Source of the DNA: Croceicoccus hydrothermalis | Lineage (GTDB): Bacteria; Pseudomonadota; Alphaproteobacteria; Sphingomonadales; Sphingomonadaceae | DNA: 64,000 nucleotides | Direction: 5' to 3' | NCBI RefSeq assembly: GCF_022378335.1 | Contig: NZ_JAIQCI010000001.1 | Location: 124,001-188,000, forward strand | Notes under the pieces: generated by a model | Databases searched by the model: none | The model's input: only the letters and a program-made list of their open reading frames with translations | What the model was told of the DNA's origin: nothing | Shown: positions 1 through 9,091 of the stretch, piece by piece | Numbering within the stretch: position 1 is the first letter of the stretch | Layout: the number at the start of each line of letters is the position of its first letter | Translations under genes and position numbers: made by a program

Positions 1-564
1 TTTGCCGGTGCCGGTGGAGCCGAGCAGCGCGAAATGCTTGCCCAGCATCGCGTCGACATACAGGCCCGCGCGGATATTGCGGGTGGGAAACACCTTGCCG
101 ATCTGAATATTGGGGCGCCCGTCGCTGGCGTAAATCTGCTCCAGATCGGAGTTGGTCGCGGGGTATACCTCTGCGCCGGGGACGGGATACTGGCTGATGC
201 CGCGGCGAAAACCGCGGATCCGGTTGGTGACCCGTTCGTGCTGCCCCTCCCCCAGAAAGTCGATCTCGGCGATGATCCGGCCCGTCGCCATGTCCTGTTT
301 CTGTGTGCGGACATTGGCCAGAAGCCAGTTCGACCCGGCCCGCACCTTGATCTGGCTCCCGACGAGGCCGGCAAGCTGTACGGTCGGGTCCTCGTCGCCG
401 GCACAGGCCTTCAACGCCTCCGGGTCTAGCAGGGCGCGCGACGAATCGCCGGCGATGTCGCACACCGTGCCGATCGGCCGGGACGCCGCGCCGGATGGCG
501 ACACGGCGGCATCCGGCGCGGTGGCGGCGGGATCGGCGACGAATTGCGAAACCATGTCGTTCAT
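1..564 (-). CDS. HerA-like (DUF87) ATPase, N-terminal part, cut by window edge
   Basis: The minus strand reads from an ATG at 564 to the window edge without a stop, giving 188 residues of a longer protein that begins MNDMVSQF. The last seven residues, GSTGTGK, are a P-loop. The preceding stretch (about residues 60-175) looks like the N-terminal HAS-barrel region of HerA-type hexameric DNA translocases, with IGKVFPTRNIRAGLYVD just before the P-loop. HerA proteins usually pump DNA with a NurA nuclease or a SIR2-like partner; no partner is visible here. It lies 95 bases downstream of the TIGR02186 gene on the same strand and could share its transcript. Family assignment is fairly safe; the pathway is not known. 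Confidence 0.75.
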   Translation of the reverse strand, partial: MNDMVSQFVADPAATAPDAAVSPSGAASRPIGTVCDIAGDSSRALLDPEALKACAGDEDPTVQLAGLVGSQIKVRAGSNWLLANVRTQKQDMATGRIIAEIDFLGEGQHERVTNRIRGFRRGISQYPVPGAEVYPATNSDLEQIYASDGRPNIQIGKVFPTRNIRAGLYVDAMLGKHFALLGSTGTGK

Positions 565-659
565 TGGACGATACCATTCTCGATAGACTGAAACCTTCGT
601 CCACGAGTGCTATCGCCGCAGGGTTAACGCCCCCTAAACGCCGGGCGGATCGCGGCGCG

Positions 660-1430
660 TCACGCCATCGCGAACAATCGTCCGGCGCCCCACCCCATCA
701 GGACCGACAACACCACGGCCGTCAGGCCATAGAGAAACGCCTGCCGGATGGAGAACAGCTCGATCCCGCGTTCGAAGCCGCGTTTGACCACCGTGACCTC
801 GCTCGTGGCGGAGGCGACGACGCGGCCATCGGAAATGGCGAAGGTTTCGGCGGTATATTCGCCGGTGATCACGCTCGACGGAAGGGGGATGCGCGCCTGG
901 TACAGGACATCCCCGCTGATCGTGACGCCATCGTCGTCCTGCCGGTAAAGGCCGGAGGCGACGCGCTTTTCCACGAGGCCGGCGGCAAAGCGGACCTGTT
1001 CCTCGGGATCGATCGTGCCGATGGGCGACAATTGCAGCCAGCGCAGCCCGAGCTCGTAAATGGCCGCGGTGCGTTCATCGACGATGGCATCGATCGGCCG
1101 CGACGACGCCAGCGCATAAAACGACGGAGCCGAGCGCAGATTGGTGCTGTCGGCATTGATCCACATGCCCAGACGCTTCTGCTTTTCGCGCAGGGTGATC
1201 GATTGCAGCGGACCTTTAAGCACGACGACGATGTCATATTGCCGGTCCGGATCGGGACGCGTCCCGTCGGGTTCGAGAATCGCCCCGTAAAGGAGCAGGT
1301 CCGCCCCGGTGAAACCCTGTCGCACGACGATCTCATGCTGCGATATTTCCGGCACCAGGATCGGGTCGCGCGCCCCGGTCGCGGCCACAAGAATGAAAAG
1401 CCCCGCAACAATGCGCCAAAGCCGCCTCAC
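660..1430 (-). CDS. TIGR02186 family membrane-anchored protein
   Basis: A 256-residue protein starting at a GTG that overlaps the TauE stop in a GTGA arrangement, so translation is probably coupled. It has an N-terminal hydrophobic segment (RIVAGLFILVAA), a long periplasmic-type middle part, and a C-terminal membrane segment (about residues 230-250, AFLYGLTAVVLSVLMGWGAG) with a very short cytoplasmic end. This layout matches the Alph_Pro_TM / TIGR02186 family of unknown function, which is typically found beside TauE/SafE permeases in alphaproteobacteria. A role as an accessory subunit of the neighbouring exporter is inference from gene order. The preceding reading frame is open for a long way, but the fused translation is Arg-rich and unconvincing. 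Confidence 0.85.
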   Translation of the reverse strand: MRRLWRIVAGLFILVAATGARDPILVPEISQHEIVVRQGFTGADLLLYGAILEPDGTRPDPDRQYDIVVVLKGPLQSITLREKQKRLGMWINADSTNLRSAPSFYALASSRPIDAIVDERTAAIYELGLRWLQLSPIGTIDPEEQVRFAAGLVEKRVASGLYRQDDDGVTISGDVLYQARIPLPSSVITGEYTAETFAISDGRVVASATSEVTVVKRGFERGIELFSIRQAFLYGLTAVVLSVLMGWGAGRLFAMA

Positions 1431-2344
1431 AACGGTTCCACCGTATAGATTTCGGAGGGCCGGAACGTCAGTCCCACCGCCATGCCGAGCGCCACGGCAA
1501 GCACCAGGACCGCGAGCACCAGCCGCAGGATTTCGGGCCGCGCATTGGACGCGAACCGCGCCCCCACCTGCGCCCCCGTCACCGAGCCGAGCAGCAGCAG
1601 CGCGGCCAGCACGATATCGACCGCCCGCGTGGTAAGCGCGTGCATCATCGTCGTCGCCATCGTCACGAACAGGATCTGAAACAGCGAGGTGCCGACCACG
1701 ACCTGCGCACTCATCCCCAGCACGTAGAGCATAGCGGGCACGAGCAGAAACCCACCGCCGATCCCCATCAGCATGGTGAGAATCCCCACCCCCGTGCCGA
1801 GCAGGAGCGGCGCCAGCGGGGAGATATAAAGACCGGAGCGATAGAACCGCCACCGCAGCGGCAGTGTCGCGACGAGCGGATGGTGCCGCCGTTTCGTTGC
1901 CGGTTTGGCAAAGCGGGAAAGATGGCGCGAAAACACCTGCGGCACCGATTCGCGCGCCATCACGATGCCGATACTGCCGAGCACGACGACATAGAGGATG
2001 TTGATCACGACATCGATCTGACCCAGCGCGGAAAGCAGGTTGAACAGCACGGCGCCGATGGCGGTGCCGATGACGCCGCCCGCCACCATCACGCCGCCGA
2101 TCTGAAAATCGATACCGCCGCGCCGCGCATGGGCAAAGGCGCCGGATACGCTGGCCCCGGTCACCTGGCTCGCGGCGGAGGCGGCGGCCACGGTCGGCGG
2201 CACGCCGTAAAAGATCAGCAGCGGTGTGGTCAGGAATCCGCCGCCCACGCCGAACACGCCCGAAAGCAGCCCGGTCAGACCGCCCAGAAGGACGATGACC
2301 AGACCGTTTACCGAAAGATTCGCAATCGGGAGATAGACATCCAT
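1427..2344 (-). CDS. TauE/SafE family permease (sulfite/organosulfonate exporter type)
   Basis: A 305-residue integral membrane protein with about eight hydrophobic segments arranged as two repeats. Each repeat carries the glycine-rich family motif: GLLSGVFGVGGGFLTTPLL near residue 25 and GILTMLMGIGGGFLLVPAM near residue 190. Family members export sulfite, sulfoacetate or related anions, but the substrate cannot be read from the sequence. The gene is the first of a coupled pair with the TIGR02186 gene. Length is normal for the longer alphaproteobacterial subgroup. Confidence 0.9.
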   Translation of the reverse strand: MDVYLPIANLSVNGLVIVLLGGLTGLLSGVFGVGGGFLTTPLLIFYGVPPTVAAASAASQVTGASVSGAFAHARRGGIDFQIGGVMVAGGVIGTAIGAVLFNLLSALGQIDVVINILYVVVLGSIGIVMARESVPQVFSRHLSRFAKPATKRRHHPLVATLPLRWRFYRSGLYISPLAPLLLGTGVGILTMLMGIGGGFLLVPAMLYVLGMSAQVVVGTSLFQILFVTMATTMMHALTTRAVDIVLAALLLLGSVTGAQVGARFASNARPEILRLVLAVLVLAVALGMAVGLTFRPSEIYTVEPL

Positions 2345-2473
2345 CGCCGGCCGCCGGAATTGCCGCCAACGAATGGGCGGCTATGGCGGCTTATGCACAA
2401 ATGCTGCGCCTGTGTCTGCACCCGGCGGGCTGTTTTTGCCGGTTAATTTGCTGCGGTTGCGCAATCGTGGCGA

Positions 2474-3642
2474 TCAGAACCCCGCCGACAGCGTAAGCAC
2501 GGGGCCGGAGCCCGGCTCCGCATCGCCCGCCACCCTTTGCCGCCAGTCGACCGCGATGCGGGCAAAGCCTGGCCCGACGGGAACGACCGCGGCAATCGTC
2601 GGCCCGATATCGACGCGCGCCGCGCCGCTCTGCGCGCCGGCCCATGCCCCGGCGCCAGTGCGCACGGAACCGGACCCAAGCTGCATGATTTCCCGCGACA
2701 GGCGGACCTGCCCGTCGGCGAAGGCCGTCGCATCGCGCCCACCGACATAGCCCGCCTGCGCATAGCTGTCCGCCTCGATACCGAGGGGGAGCGACACGGG
2801 CGGCGGGCCGGCAACGGCGACGATGGCGGGCCGCGCCCGCGTGTCGTTTGCAAATTGCCCGATCCGCGCCTCGGCCAGTATTTCGACCGGCACAGGCGAT
2901 AGCGGCCTTACCCCGATGCCGAGGGCAAGCTCGTCCTGACGCGGGCCGTCGAGGGCGGTCGTGACGCGGGCATGGGCGCGCGGGGCACGTCCGCCCGACG
3001 AACCGAGGCGATAGCGCACGATTGCGCCGGCCTGGCTCCCGCCATAGGATGACGCCCCGATCCCCGCCGCCGCGACCCCGCTCTCCCGCAGCAGCACCCA
3101 CCCATCCGCGGACCAGCGCGATGCCCACAGCCTCGCCGGCCCGGTCGCCGGACCGCCGGGGACGCCCGCTGCCCCGTCGCGATCGCGCCGTATCGGCGTC
3201 GTTACGGGTTGCGGGGGCGGGCCTGCGGATGGGGCGCCGTTCGCACGCGCATCCTTCGGTAAAGTATCCTTGCGACCGCTGGCGGATGGTGCGACGGCAC
3301 GCGGGATCGCGGTGCCATGCGCGAACCGGGGCACTTTAGACAGGCCCGATGCCATGGGGAACGGCGGACCTGCCCCCCGACGGAGCGTATAGGGAGGGTC
3401 GCCGCCGACGCCATGGGACAGACCATAAGTGCGATCGAGCACCATGGTTTCGTCCGCAGGCCCGCCCCCCGCGCCGTTGGAACCGGGCCCGTGCCCCTGC
3501 GACTTGCGGTCCCCTCCGACGGCACCGATTGGGACAGCGGTGGAAGCAGCAGGTCGCGTCCCGGCCCGGCGGCGCGAAACACCATCCAAGCCCCCGCGAT
3601 CGCGACCAGAGCGAACAGGGGCGCACCGCGGCGGCGCCTCAC
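2474..3642 (-). CDS. NfrA-like C-terminal outer-membrane protein, probably frameshifted
   Basis: The last ~250 residues (about 2474-3400) look like a beta-rich outer-membrane domain: alternating hydrophobic strands, DGPRQDELALGIGVRPLSPV, and a final VLTLSAGF ending in Phe as barrels do. Directly upstream is an NfrB-like glycosyltransferase, so this is most likely the NfrA-like partner (phage N4 adsorption protein A, C-terminal domain). A convincing start lies at 3642 (MRRRRGAPLFALVAIAGAWM, a signal anchor) in an ATGA overlap with the upstream stop, but that frame differs from the barrel frame. The barrel frame can be followed up to 3649, but there its translation is Arg/Gly-rich and unlike a protein N-terminus. 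A shift somewhere near 3400-3560, perhaps at the C6 run 3465-3470, would join the two. No TPR region as in E. coli NfrA is present. Confidence 0.6.
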
Positions 3643-5078
3643 GTCGCATGCTCGGCGGGGTGGAAATCGTGCTCGGTCTTTTCCCAGCGTGTCGGCTCGC
3701 CGCGCAGCGAACGCGTATAGCGCACGAGGGCGAGCCGCGCCGCGATGATCGCGATCATATTCGCAACCGGAATGCGAACCACCGCGGCGAACCCTTCTTC
3801 CCAGCCATATTCACGCGTGACGACCGCCGCCCGCACCAATGCGCGCCACGCAAAGGCAGCCGTGGTGATGACGAGCATCCAGCCGACCACGCCCGGCAAT
3901 TCGCGCACGTCGTACCATCCCAGCCATTGCGCCGCGCCCAGCACGCCTGTCAGCACGAAGGCGAGATAGGCCGCAGCCAGCACGATCGCGACGAGCGGAC
4001 CGCGCCGGTCGCGCATTCGCATCCACAATTCGAACGGATGCGATGCCCAGCCCAGCGTATCCCACCCGTCAAATGCGATGCCCTGCAACCAGCGCGCCTT
4101 TTGCCGCACCGCCGCGTCCAACCGGTGCGGAAATGGCGAACGCGTCGCGATGAGCGTGCCGTCGGCGGCGCGCACGCGGATGAAACGACCGCCCTTTCCC
4201 CCATCGTCCACGTTCGAATTCGCGCGCGCCGGACGGGCGCGCGGCGCACGGCCGATCTTCATGCCAAGCTCGTAATCCTCGGTCAGCGCATCGGGTGTGA
4301 AGGGGGCGGTGCGGCCATCGCGCTCCATCGTGCGGGCGAGCGCCGCGCGGGAAAAGGCGCAGCCCACGCCCGCCGCCGGGATGCCCGCCCCCAGCCGGTC
4401 CCGCACGATCATTTCGCGCAGATGCGCCTCTGTAAACTCGTCAGTATAGTGGCCGGCGATCCACGTGCTGCGCGATTGGGGCTCGGGCCGTACGGGCAAT
4501 TGCACGAAATCGGCATTGTCGAGCGCCTCGTCCATCAGCGACAGCGCGTCGGGATGGACCATGTCCTCCGCATCCTGAAGCAGGATGGCGCGGTACTGCC
4601 GGACAGAGGCGATTTCATCGCGCACCATCGCGTGCCAGATCGCGTTGAGGCAATCGCCCTTCGTCGTGGGTCCGTCATGCCCGACGACGACCGGACGGAC
4701 GCGCCGGTCGGCCTTGGCGATCGGGGCAATCGCGCGCGCCGTCGCCGGATCGTTGGGATAGCATCCCACGTAAACGCGCAAATCGCGATGGGGCCAGGTG
4801 CGCAGGCAATGCGACAACATCGTGCCGATGACCCGCGCCTCCCGCCAGGCCGGGACGTATAGCGCGATCGGCTGCGAAAGTTCGGTTCGAAGGGGTGCGT
4901 CGAGGACAGGCGTGCGCGCCTTTCCAGACAGGTGCAGGCCCGCCCACACCCCGTCCACCAGCAATTCGTCGAGCGCGCCGACACAGAACCAGAAACCGGC
5001 AAACAGCAGCAATTCGAGCCGGATCGCATCGACCCCGGCAAAGAATGCAGCCACCCACCCCGTTTCTGCGACCCACAT
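3639..5078 (-). CDS. NfrB-like family 2 glycosyltransferase
   Basis: A 479-residue membrane glycosyltransferase. An N-terminal hydrophobic stretch (residues ~15-45) precedes a GT2 domain with LLQDAEDMVHP (the DxD-type metal site), TEDYELGMKIG (the TED acid/base region) and QKARWLQGI (the QxxRW motif of processive synthases), followed by further membrane segments near the C-terminus. The ELL-x-WPHRDLRVYVGCYPND style N-terminal region resembles NfrB, the inner-membrane glycosyltransferase that with NfrA makes and exports a surface polysaccharide used as the phage N4 receptor. E. coli NfrB also has a C-terminal c-di-GMP-binding MshEN domain; none is seen here. A GGGGGGATAAGGG stretch precedes the ATG at 5078. 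Confidence 0.8.
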   Translation of the reverse strand: MWVAETGWVAAFFAGVDAIRLELLLFAGFWFCVGALDELLVDGVWAGLHLSGKARTPVLDAPLRTELSQPIALYVPAWREARVIGTMLSHCLRTWPHRDLRVYVGCYPNDPATARAIAPIAKADRRVRPVVVGHDGPTTKGDCLNAIWHAMVRDEIASVRQYRAILLQDAEDMVHPDALSLMDEALDNADFVQLPVRPEPQSRSTWIAGHYTDEFTEAHLREMIVRDRLGAGIPAAGVGCAFSRAALARTMERDGRTAPFTPDALTEDYELGMKIGRAPRARPARANSNVDDGGKGGRFIRVRAADGTLIATRSPFPHRLDAAVRQKARWLQGIAFDGWDTLGWASHPFELWMRMRDRRGPLVAIVLAAAYLAFVLTGVLGAAQWLGWYDVRELPGVVGWMLVITTAAFAWRALVRAAVVTREYGWEEGFAAVVRIPVANMIAIIAARLALVRYTRSLRGEPTRWEKTEHDFHPAEHAT

Positions 5079-5263
5079 CCCTTATCCCCCCGCGCCCCAG
5101 AGGCGCTCGGTGCAACTTTGCTTACAAAGCCGCCCGGTGTCTTGCAAGGCCCGCCAATTTCGGGAAAAGGGGGCGGCATGAACGCTTTCTTCGCATCCAC
5201 AGCATCGAGTCCGGTCGTTTTCGGCCCTTGTCGCCCTATCCGCGCAAGGCAGGATGCAGGCGC

Positions 5264-6487
5264 ATGGTAACCACCACGAAAGAGGTGCTGAACCGCACGC
5301 TCAAGCGCTTTTTCGACAGTGAGGCGTCATCGGGCATCCTGCTGATCGTTGTGGCGATCCTGGCGATGCTGGTGGCCAATTCGCCGCTTGCCCACGGCTA
5401 TCACGACCTGTTCCACGGCACGCTTGCCTGGACGCCGATCCCCAAGCTCGACACGCTGCACATGTGGATCAACGATGCGTTGATGGTCATCTTCTTCTTC
5501 GTCGTCGGGCTGGAGATCAAGCGCGAGGTCGCCAATGGCGCGCTGTCCAATCCCGAGGCGCGGCGCCTTCCGGTGATTGCCGCGTTTGCCGGGATGGCGG
5601 CGCCCGCCGCCGTGTTCCTCCTCGTGATCGGGAGCGCCGGGGAAACCGGGCTGACCAATGGATGGGCGATTCCGGCCGCGACCGACATCGCCTTTGCCAT
5701 GGGGGTCATGGGCCTGCTCGGCAACCGGGTGCCGTCCTCGCTGCGGCTGTTCCTGCTTACCGTGGCGATCGTGGACGACATCGGCGCGGTCGCGATCATC
5801 GCGCTGTTCTACACCGCGAATATCAAGCTTTTGTGGATCATCCTCTCCATGCTCGTGCTGGGCGTGATGATCGCGTGCAACAGGTTCCGGATCGACCGGT
5901 CCTGGGCCTATGCCATCCTCGCGATCATGCTGTGGTACTGTGTGCTGAACTCCGGCGTGCATGCGACGATTGCGGGCGTCCTTGCCGCGTTCACGATTCC
6001 CATGCGCCTCGACGCGAAGGGGGACAGCCCGCTGCTGCGCTTCGAACATGCGTTGTTGCCGTGGAACGCGTTTCTGGTGGTGCCGCTGTTCGGGTTTGCC
6101 AATGCGGGGGTGGAGCTGGCCGGTGTCGGGCTGGCGGGTGCGCTGGCCCCCCTGCCGCTCGGCATCGCGGCGGGGCTCATCATCGGCAAGCAGGTCGGAA
6201 TTTTCAGCGCGGTCACCATCGCGGACTGGCTCGGCCTCGCGAAACGTCCGAAAGGCGCCTCGATGATGCAGCTGTGGGGGACGGCGGTGCTGTGCGGGAT
6301 CGGCTTTACCATGAGCCTGTTCATCGCCGCCCTTGCCTTCCCGCGCTATCCCATACTTGTGGAGGAGGCCAAGATCGGCGTCCTTTCGGGTTCGCTCATC
6401 TCCGCCCTGCTGGGGTTTGCGCTGCTGCGTTTTGCGCCCGGCCCGCGCGGCGATATGGATGAAGAGCAGGAGACGCAGGCCGCCTGA
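5264..6487 (+). CDS. nhaA: Na+/H+ antiporter NhaA
   Basis: A 407-residue inner-membrane protein that exchanges protons for Na+ or Li+. It starts MVTTTKEVLNRTLKRFF and has about 12 hydrophobic helices. Diagnostic motifs are FFFVVGLEIKREV, ATDIAFAMGVMGLLG and IVDDIGAVAIIALFY; the paired Asp in the last one are the ion-binding residues of NhaA. The reading frame is open further upstream, but the homologous part begins at this ATG, which has only a weak AGG upstream. It is divergent from the glycosyltransferase gene across a 185-base spacer and ends at a strong bidirectional terminator shared with gloA. Confidence 0.95.
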   Translation: MVTTTKEVLNRTLKRFFDSEASSGILLIVVAILAMLVANSPLAHGYHDLFHGTLAWTPIPKLDTLHMWINDALMVIFFFVVGLEIKREVANGALSNPEARRLPVIAAFAGMAAPAAVFLLVIGSAGETGLTNGWAIPAATDIAFAMGVMGLLGNRVPSSLRLFLLTVAIVDDIGAVAIIALFYTANIKLLWIILSMLVLGVMIACNRFRIDRSWAYAILAIMLWYCVLNSGVHATIAGVLAAFTIPMRLDAKGDSPLLRFEHALLPWNAFLVVPLFGFANAGVELAGVGLAGALAPLPLGIAAGLIIGKQVGIFSAVTIADWLGLAKRPKGASMMQLWGTAVLCGIGFTMSLFIAALAFPRYPILVEEAKIGVLSGSLISALLGFALLRFAPGPRGDMDEEQETQAA

Positions 6488-6506
6488 AGTTGTCCCGACA
6501 CGCATG

Positions 6507-6545
6507 AAAAAAGGGGCGCCGGTGTCGATCCGGCGCCCCTTTTTT
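6507..6545. terminator. Bidirectional rho-independent terminator between nhaA and gloA
   Basis: A perfect 16-base-pair stem (6507-6522 with 6530-6545) with a 7-base loop. The GC core GGGGCGCCGG is flanked by A6 on one side and T6 on the other, so it works as a terminator in both directions for the two convergent genes. Confidence 0.9.
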
Positions 6546-6570
6546 GTGAAAGGCAGAAGCGCGTGCGCGC

Positions 6571-7008
6571 TTACCAGCTTCCGGTGTTTTCCATGCTCGC
6601 CCACGGTTCCTGCGGCGGCAGACGACCGTCCTGCAACAATTCCACCGAAATGCCGTCGGGCGTGCGTACGAAGGCCATGTGCCCGTCGCGCGGAGGACGG
6701 TTGATGGTGTGCCCCGCCGCAGCAAGCCTTTCGCAGGTGTCGTAGATATTCTCGACCCGATAGGCGAGATGGCCGAAATTGCGCCCGCCGGTATAGACCT
6801 CCGGCGCGCTGCCATCGTCTGCGGGCCAGTTCCAGGTCAGCTCGACCTCGGCGACACCCTCTTCGCCCGGCGCGGCGAGGAAGACGAGAGTGAAGCGGCC
6901 ATTTTGCGATTCCTGTCGCCGCACCTCGTGCACGCCGATCAGTTCGAAGAACGCAAGCGTCGCGTCAATATCGGTGACGCGGATCATCGTGTGGAGAAAT
7001 TTGGTCAT
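6571..7008 (-). CDS. gloA: Lactoylglutathione lyase (glyoxalase I)
   Basis: A 145-residue glyoxalase I that isomerises the methylglyoxal-glutathione hemithioacetal to S-lactoylglutathione. It has the two-module vicinal-oxygen-chelate fold. The expected metal ligands are present: His6, Glu56, His80 and Glu123, in LHTMIRVTD, VELTWNW, GHLAYRV and VELLQ. GAGGGG lies six bases before the ATG at 7008. The length matches short, Ni-dependent bacterial GloA. It is a stand-alone detoxification gene ending at the terminator shared with nhaA. Confidence 0.93.
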   Translation of the reverse strand: MTKFLHTMIRVTDIDATLAFFELIGVHEVRRQESQNGRFTLVFLAAPGEEGVAEVELTWNWPADDGSAPEVYTGGRNFGHLAYRVENIYDTCERLAAAGHTINRPPRDGHMAFVRTPDGISVELLQDGRLPPQEPWASMENTGSW

Positions 7009-7140
7009 GAAGCCCCTCGTTCGGACGCGGTGATGACAGCGCCGGCTCCGTGAAGCAGGCGGTGCCGCTGCCGCCCCCTTGGCATTTGCCGCGGCGCAGC
7101 GCGAGGGTTTTTCGAAATCGAGAAAATGGCGACGACCGGT

Positions 7141-7172
7141 TCGGGGCGGCCCGCATCTGCGAACCGCCCCGA
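7141..7172 (-). terminator. Hairpin downstream of the TorF porin remnant
   Basis: Inverted repeat TCGGGGCGG (7141-7149) / CCGCCCCGA (7164-7172) with a 14-base loop, 17 bases past the porin stop. It has no T-run, so it may be a weak terminator or an mRNA-stabilising hairpin. Confidence 0.4.
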
Positions 7173-7188
7173 AGTCCGGATGCCGCGA

Positions 7189-8016
7189 TCAGAACCCGGC
7201 CGAAACGCCGAACACGATCTGACTATCGGCGATGGAACCGCCGTTCTTGGTATTCTGGAAATTCGGCAGGAGATAGGCCGATTCCGCACGGCTGATGTCG
7301 GTGTCGACATAGGTCACGCTGAGCGTGAGCGGGCCGAGCGCATAGCCCGCACCGAGCGACCAGTCGAGATAGGTGCCGGTCGGCGCGATGCTGGTGCCGT
7401 TGGGGCCAAGGCCGGGGTTACCGTCCGAATAGCCGAGGTGCGCGCTGAGCGAGATCGGCGAGTTGGGAAGGCCGGTCGACAGATCGCCCCAGATGTAAAG
7501 ATTGTCTTCCTTCTGCCCGTTGCTGAACGGCGTGGCGGACACATTGGCCAGCGCCTCCTGCTTGGGCGCGTAGGCGACACCGACGAGCACGTCCGCCGGG
7601 CCGAGCCCGTAGCCCAGCTTCACCTACGGTTCCGCGAAATCGGTCGTGTCCGAGCCGCCGGGATACATGTACCAGGTCAGGCCGACATCGACAGACGCGT
7701 TCTGAAGCTCGAAGACATAGCCGCCATAAAGGTCGAGTTCCATGTTGGACCCGCCGAACGTACCCCACCCTGCGAGATTGGACGCCCATGTCCCTGCATA
7801 CACCCCCGATTCGTGGGAAACGGAGATACCTCCCTGAAGCGCCATTTCCTCGTCTGTCTGCGAAACGCCGCGGAAGCGGTAATCGGATACCAGCGCCACA
7901 TCGGCGGAAACCTCGAACGGCCCAAGCGGGGCGACATCCTGCGCATGGGCGGTGCCGGCCATCATGGTCCCGACAACAAGAGCGGCGCCCAGGGCGCGGC
8001 GGGTGAAAGCGGTCAT
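7189..8016 (-). pseudogene. TorF family putative porin interrupted by an in-frame TAG
   Basis: Two adjacent open stretches in the same frame (8016-7627 and 7623-7189) make one 275-codon gene of the TorF putative porin family. It has a cleavable signal peptide (GAALVVGTMMAGTAHAQ), then ALVSDYRFRGVSQTDEEMALQGG, an early motif typical of this family, and an outer-membrane-type C-terminus ending VFGVSAGF. At 7624-7626 a TAG follows EP and precedes VKLGYGLGP, where Tyr (TAC/TAT) would fit the barrel. One base change therefore truncates the protein at residue 130. A GTG immediately after the stop could restart translation, but the product would lack a signal peptide. Either a real nonsense mutation or a sequencing error. 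AAAGGG precedes the ATG. Confidence 0.85.
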
Positions 8017-8284
8017 AGCGATTTAATCCCTTTATTTATCCAAGACCCTCTTCCTCCTGGATGCTCGCGCCACAGCCTCTATTCATTGCGGACCGGTGTG
8101 CACTTGCGCAATAAAACTGCATAATAATGCCGCATTGCACAAGCGTTAACTCGCTCTTCATCGCGGAGTGATCATAAGGTGTGGGTTTTATGCAACTCCA
8201 CATCGGTTCCAGCATTGTGGATCGGCTTGGACCGGGCGGGCTTTTGGCGTAGCGCATCCGCATTCGCGCAACACACAGAGAGAC

Positions 8285-9067
8285 ATGTTTCGAAAACTGG
8301 GCAATCTCATGGGGCGAAGGCATGATGACGCGGCCGCCCCCTCCGTTCCCGAGGGCCGGCGCGCCTACGCGATCGGTGACATCCACGGCCGGCTGGACCT
8401 GTTCGATGCGTTGATGGCGAAGATACGCGCCGACGATGCGGCCCGCCCCCCCGCGGATACGACGATCATCCTGCTCGGCGACCTGATCGACCGCGGGCCG
8501 GACAGCGCCGGCGTGGTCGAACGCGCCCGCGAATTGTCGCAAACAGGCGACGTGCGCGCGATCATCGGCAATCATGAGGAGATGTTTCTTCGCGCGCTGG
8601 GCGATCCCGATGCGCTGCGTCATTTCCTGAAAGTGGGGGGCAAGGAAACGATCCTGTCCTATCCGGTCCCGAACGCAGCGTATCGCGATGCGACGCTGGA
8701 TGAATTATGCGCTCTACTCGCGCAATACGTGCCGGAGGCGCATGTCGAATATCTGCGCGCGATGGAGACGCATGTCGTTATCGGCGATTACCTGTTCGTA
8801 CATGCCGGCATCAAGCCTGGTGTGGATATCGCGGAGCAGAGTGCGCGCGACCTGCGCTGGATCCGCGAACCGTTTCTGTCGCATCCCGGCCCGCACAGCC
8901 ATTGCATCGTGCACGGCCACACCATTCGGGAGGAGGTGGAAATCCTGCCCTCCCCGAAACGTCCGCACCGGATCGGAATCGATACCGGCGCCTTTTCGTC
9001 CGGGCGGTTGACGGCCATCGGCCTCGATGGGCGGGAGCGGTGGTTCATCGAGGCTGCGCTGCCGTGA
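8285..9067 (+). CDS. PPP-family metallophosphoesterase (serine/threonine phosphatase-like)
   Basis: A 260-residue calcineurin-like phosphoesterase with the PPP signature set: GDIHGRLDLF, LGDLIDRGPDS, GNHEEM, then VHAGI and VHGHT. These supply the two-metal site. Bacterial relatives include PrpE/ApaH-like diadenosine tetraphosphatases and protein phosphatases; the true substrate is not visible. The start at 8285 follows AGAGAG; the frame is open upstream, but that part lacks family similarity. The gene ends 24 bases before the RNase P RNA, which is on the opposite strand. Confidence 0.85.
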   Translation: MFRKLGNLMGRRHDDAAAPSVPEGRRAYAIGDIHGRLDLFDALMAKIRADDAARPPADTTIILLGDLIDRGPDSAGVVERARELSQTGDVRAIIGNHEEMFLRALGDPDALRHFLKVGGKETILSYPVPNAAYRDATLDELCALLAQYVPEAHVEYLRAMETHVVIGDYLFVHAGIKPGVDIAEQSARDLRWIREPFLSHPGPHSHCIVHGHTIREEVEILPSPKRPHRIGIDTGAFSSGRLTAIGLDGRERWFIEAALP

Positions 9068-9091
9068 TGCCTCGCACGCGCCCAAATGTGA

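Noticed and set aside
660-2369. A 569-codon open frame on the minus strand spanning both the TauE and TIGR02186 region
   Set aside because: Its upstream two-thirds is Arg-rich and out of frame with the clear TauE permease; only the last 256 codons are a real protein.
8036-8284. Possible sigma-54 or NtrC site between the TorF remnant and the phosphatase gene
   Set aside because: TTGCGCAA and TTGCACAA elements caught the eye, but the GG-N10-GC spacing is absent.
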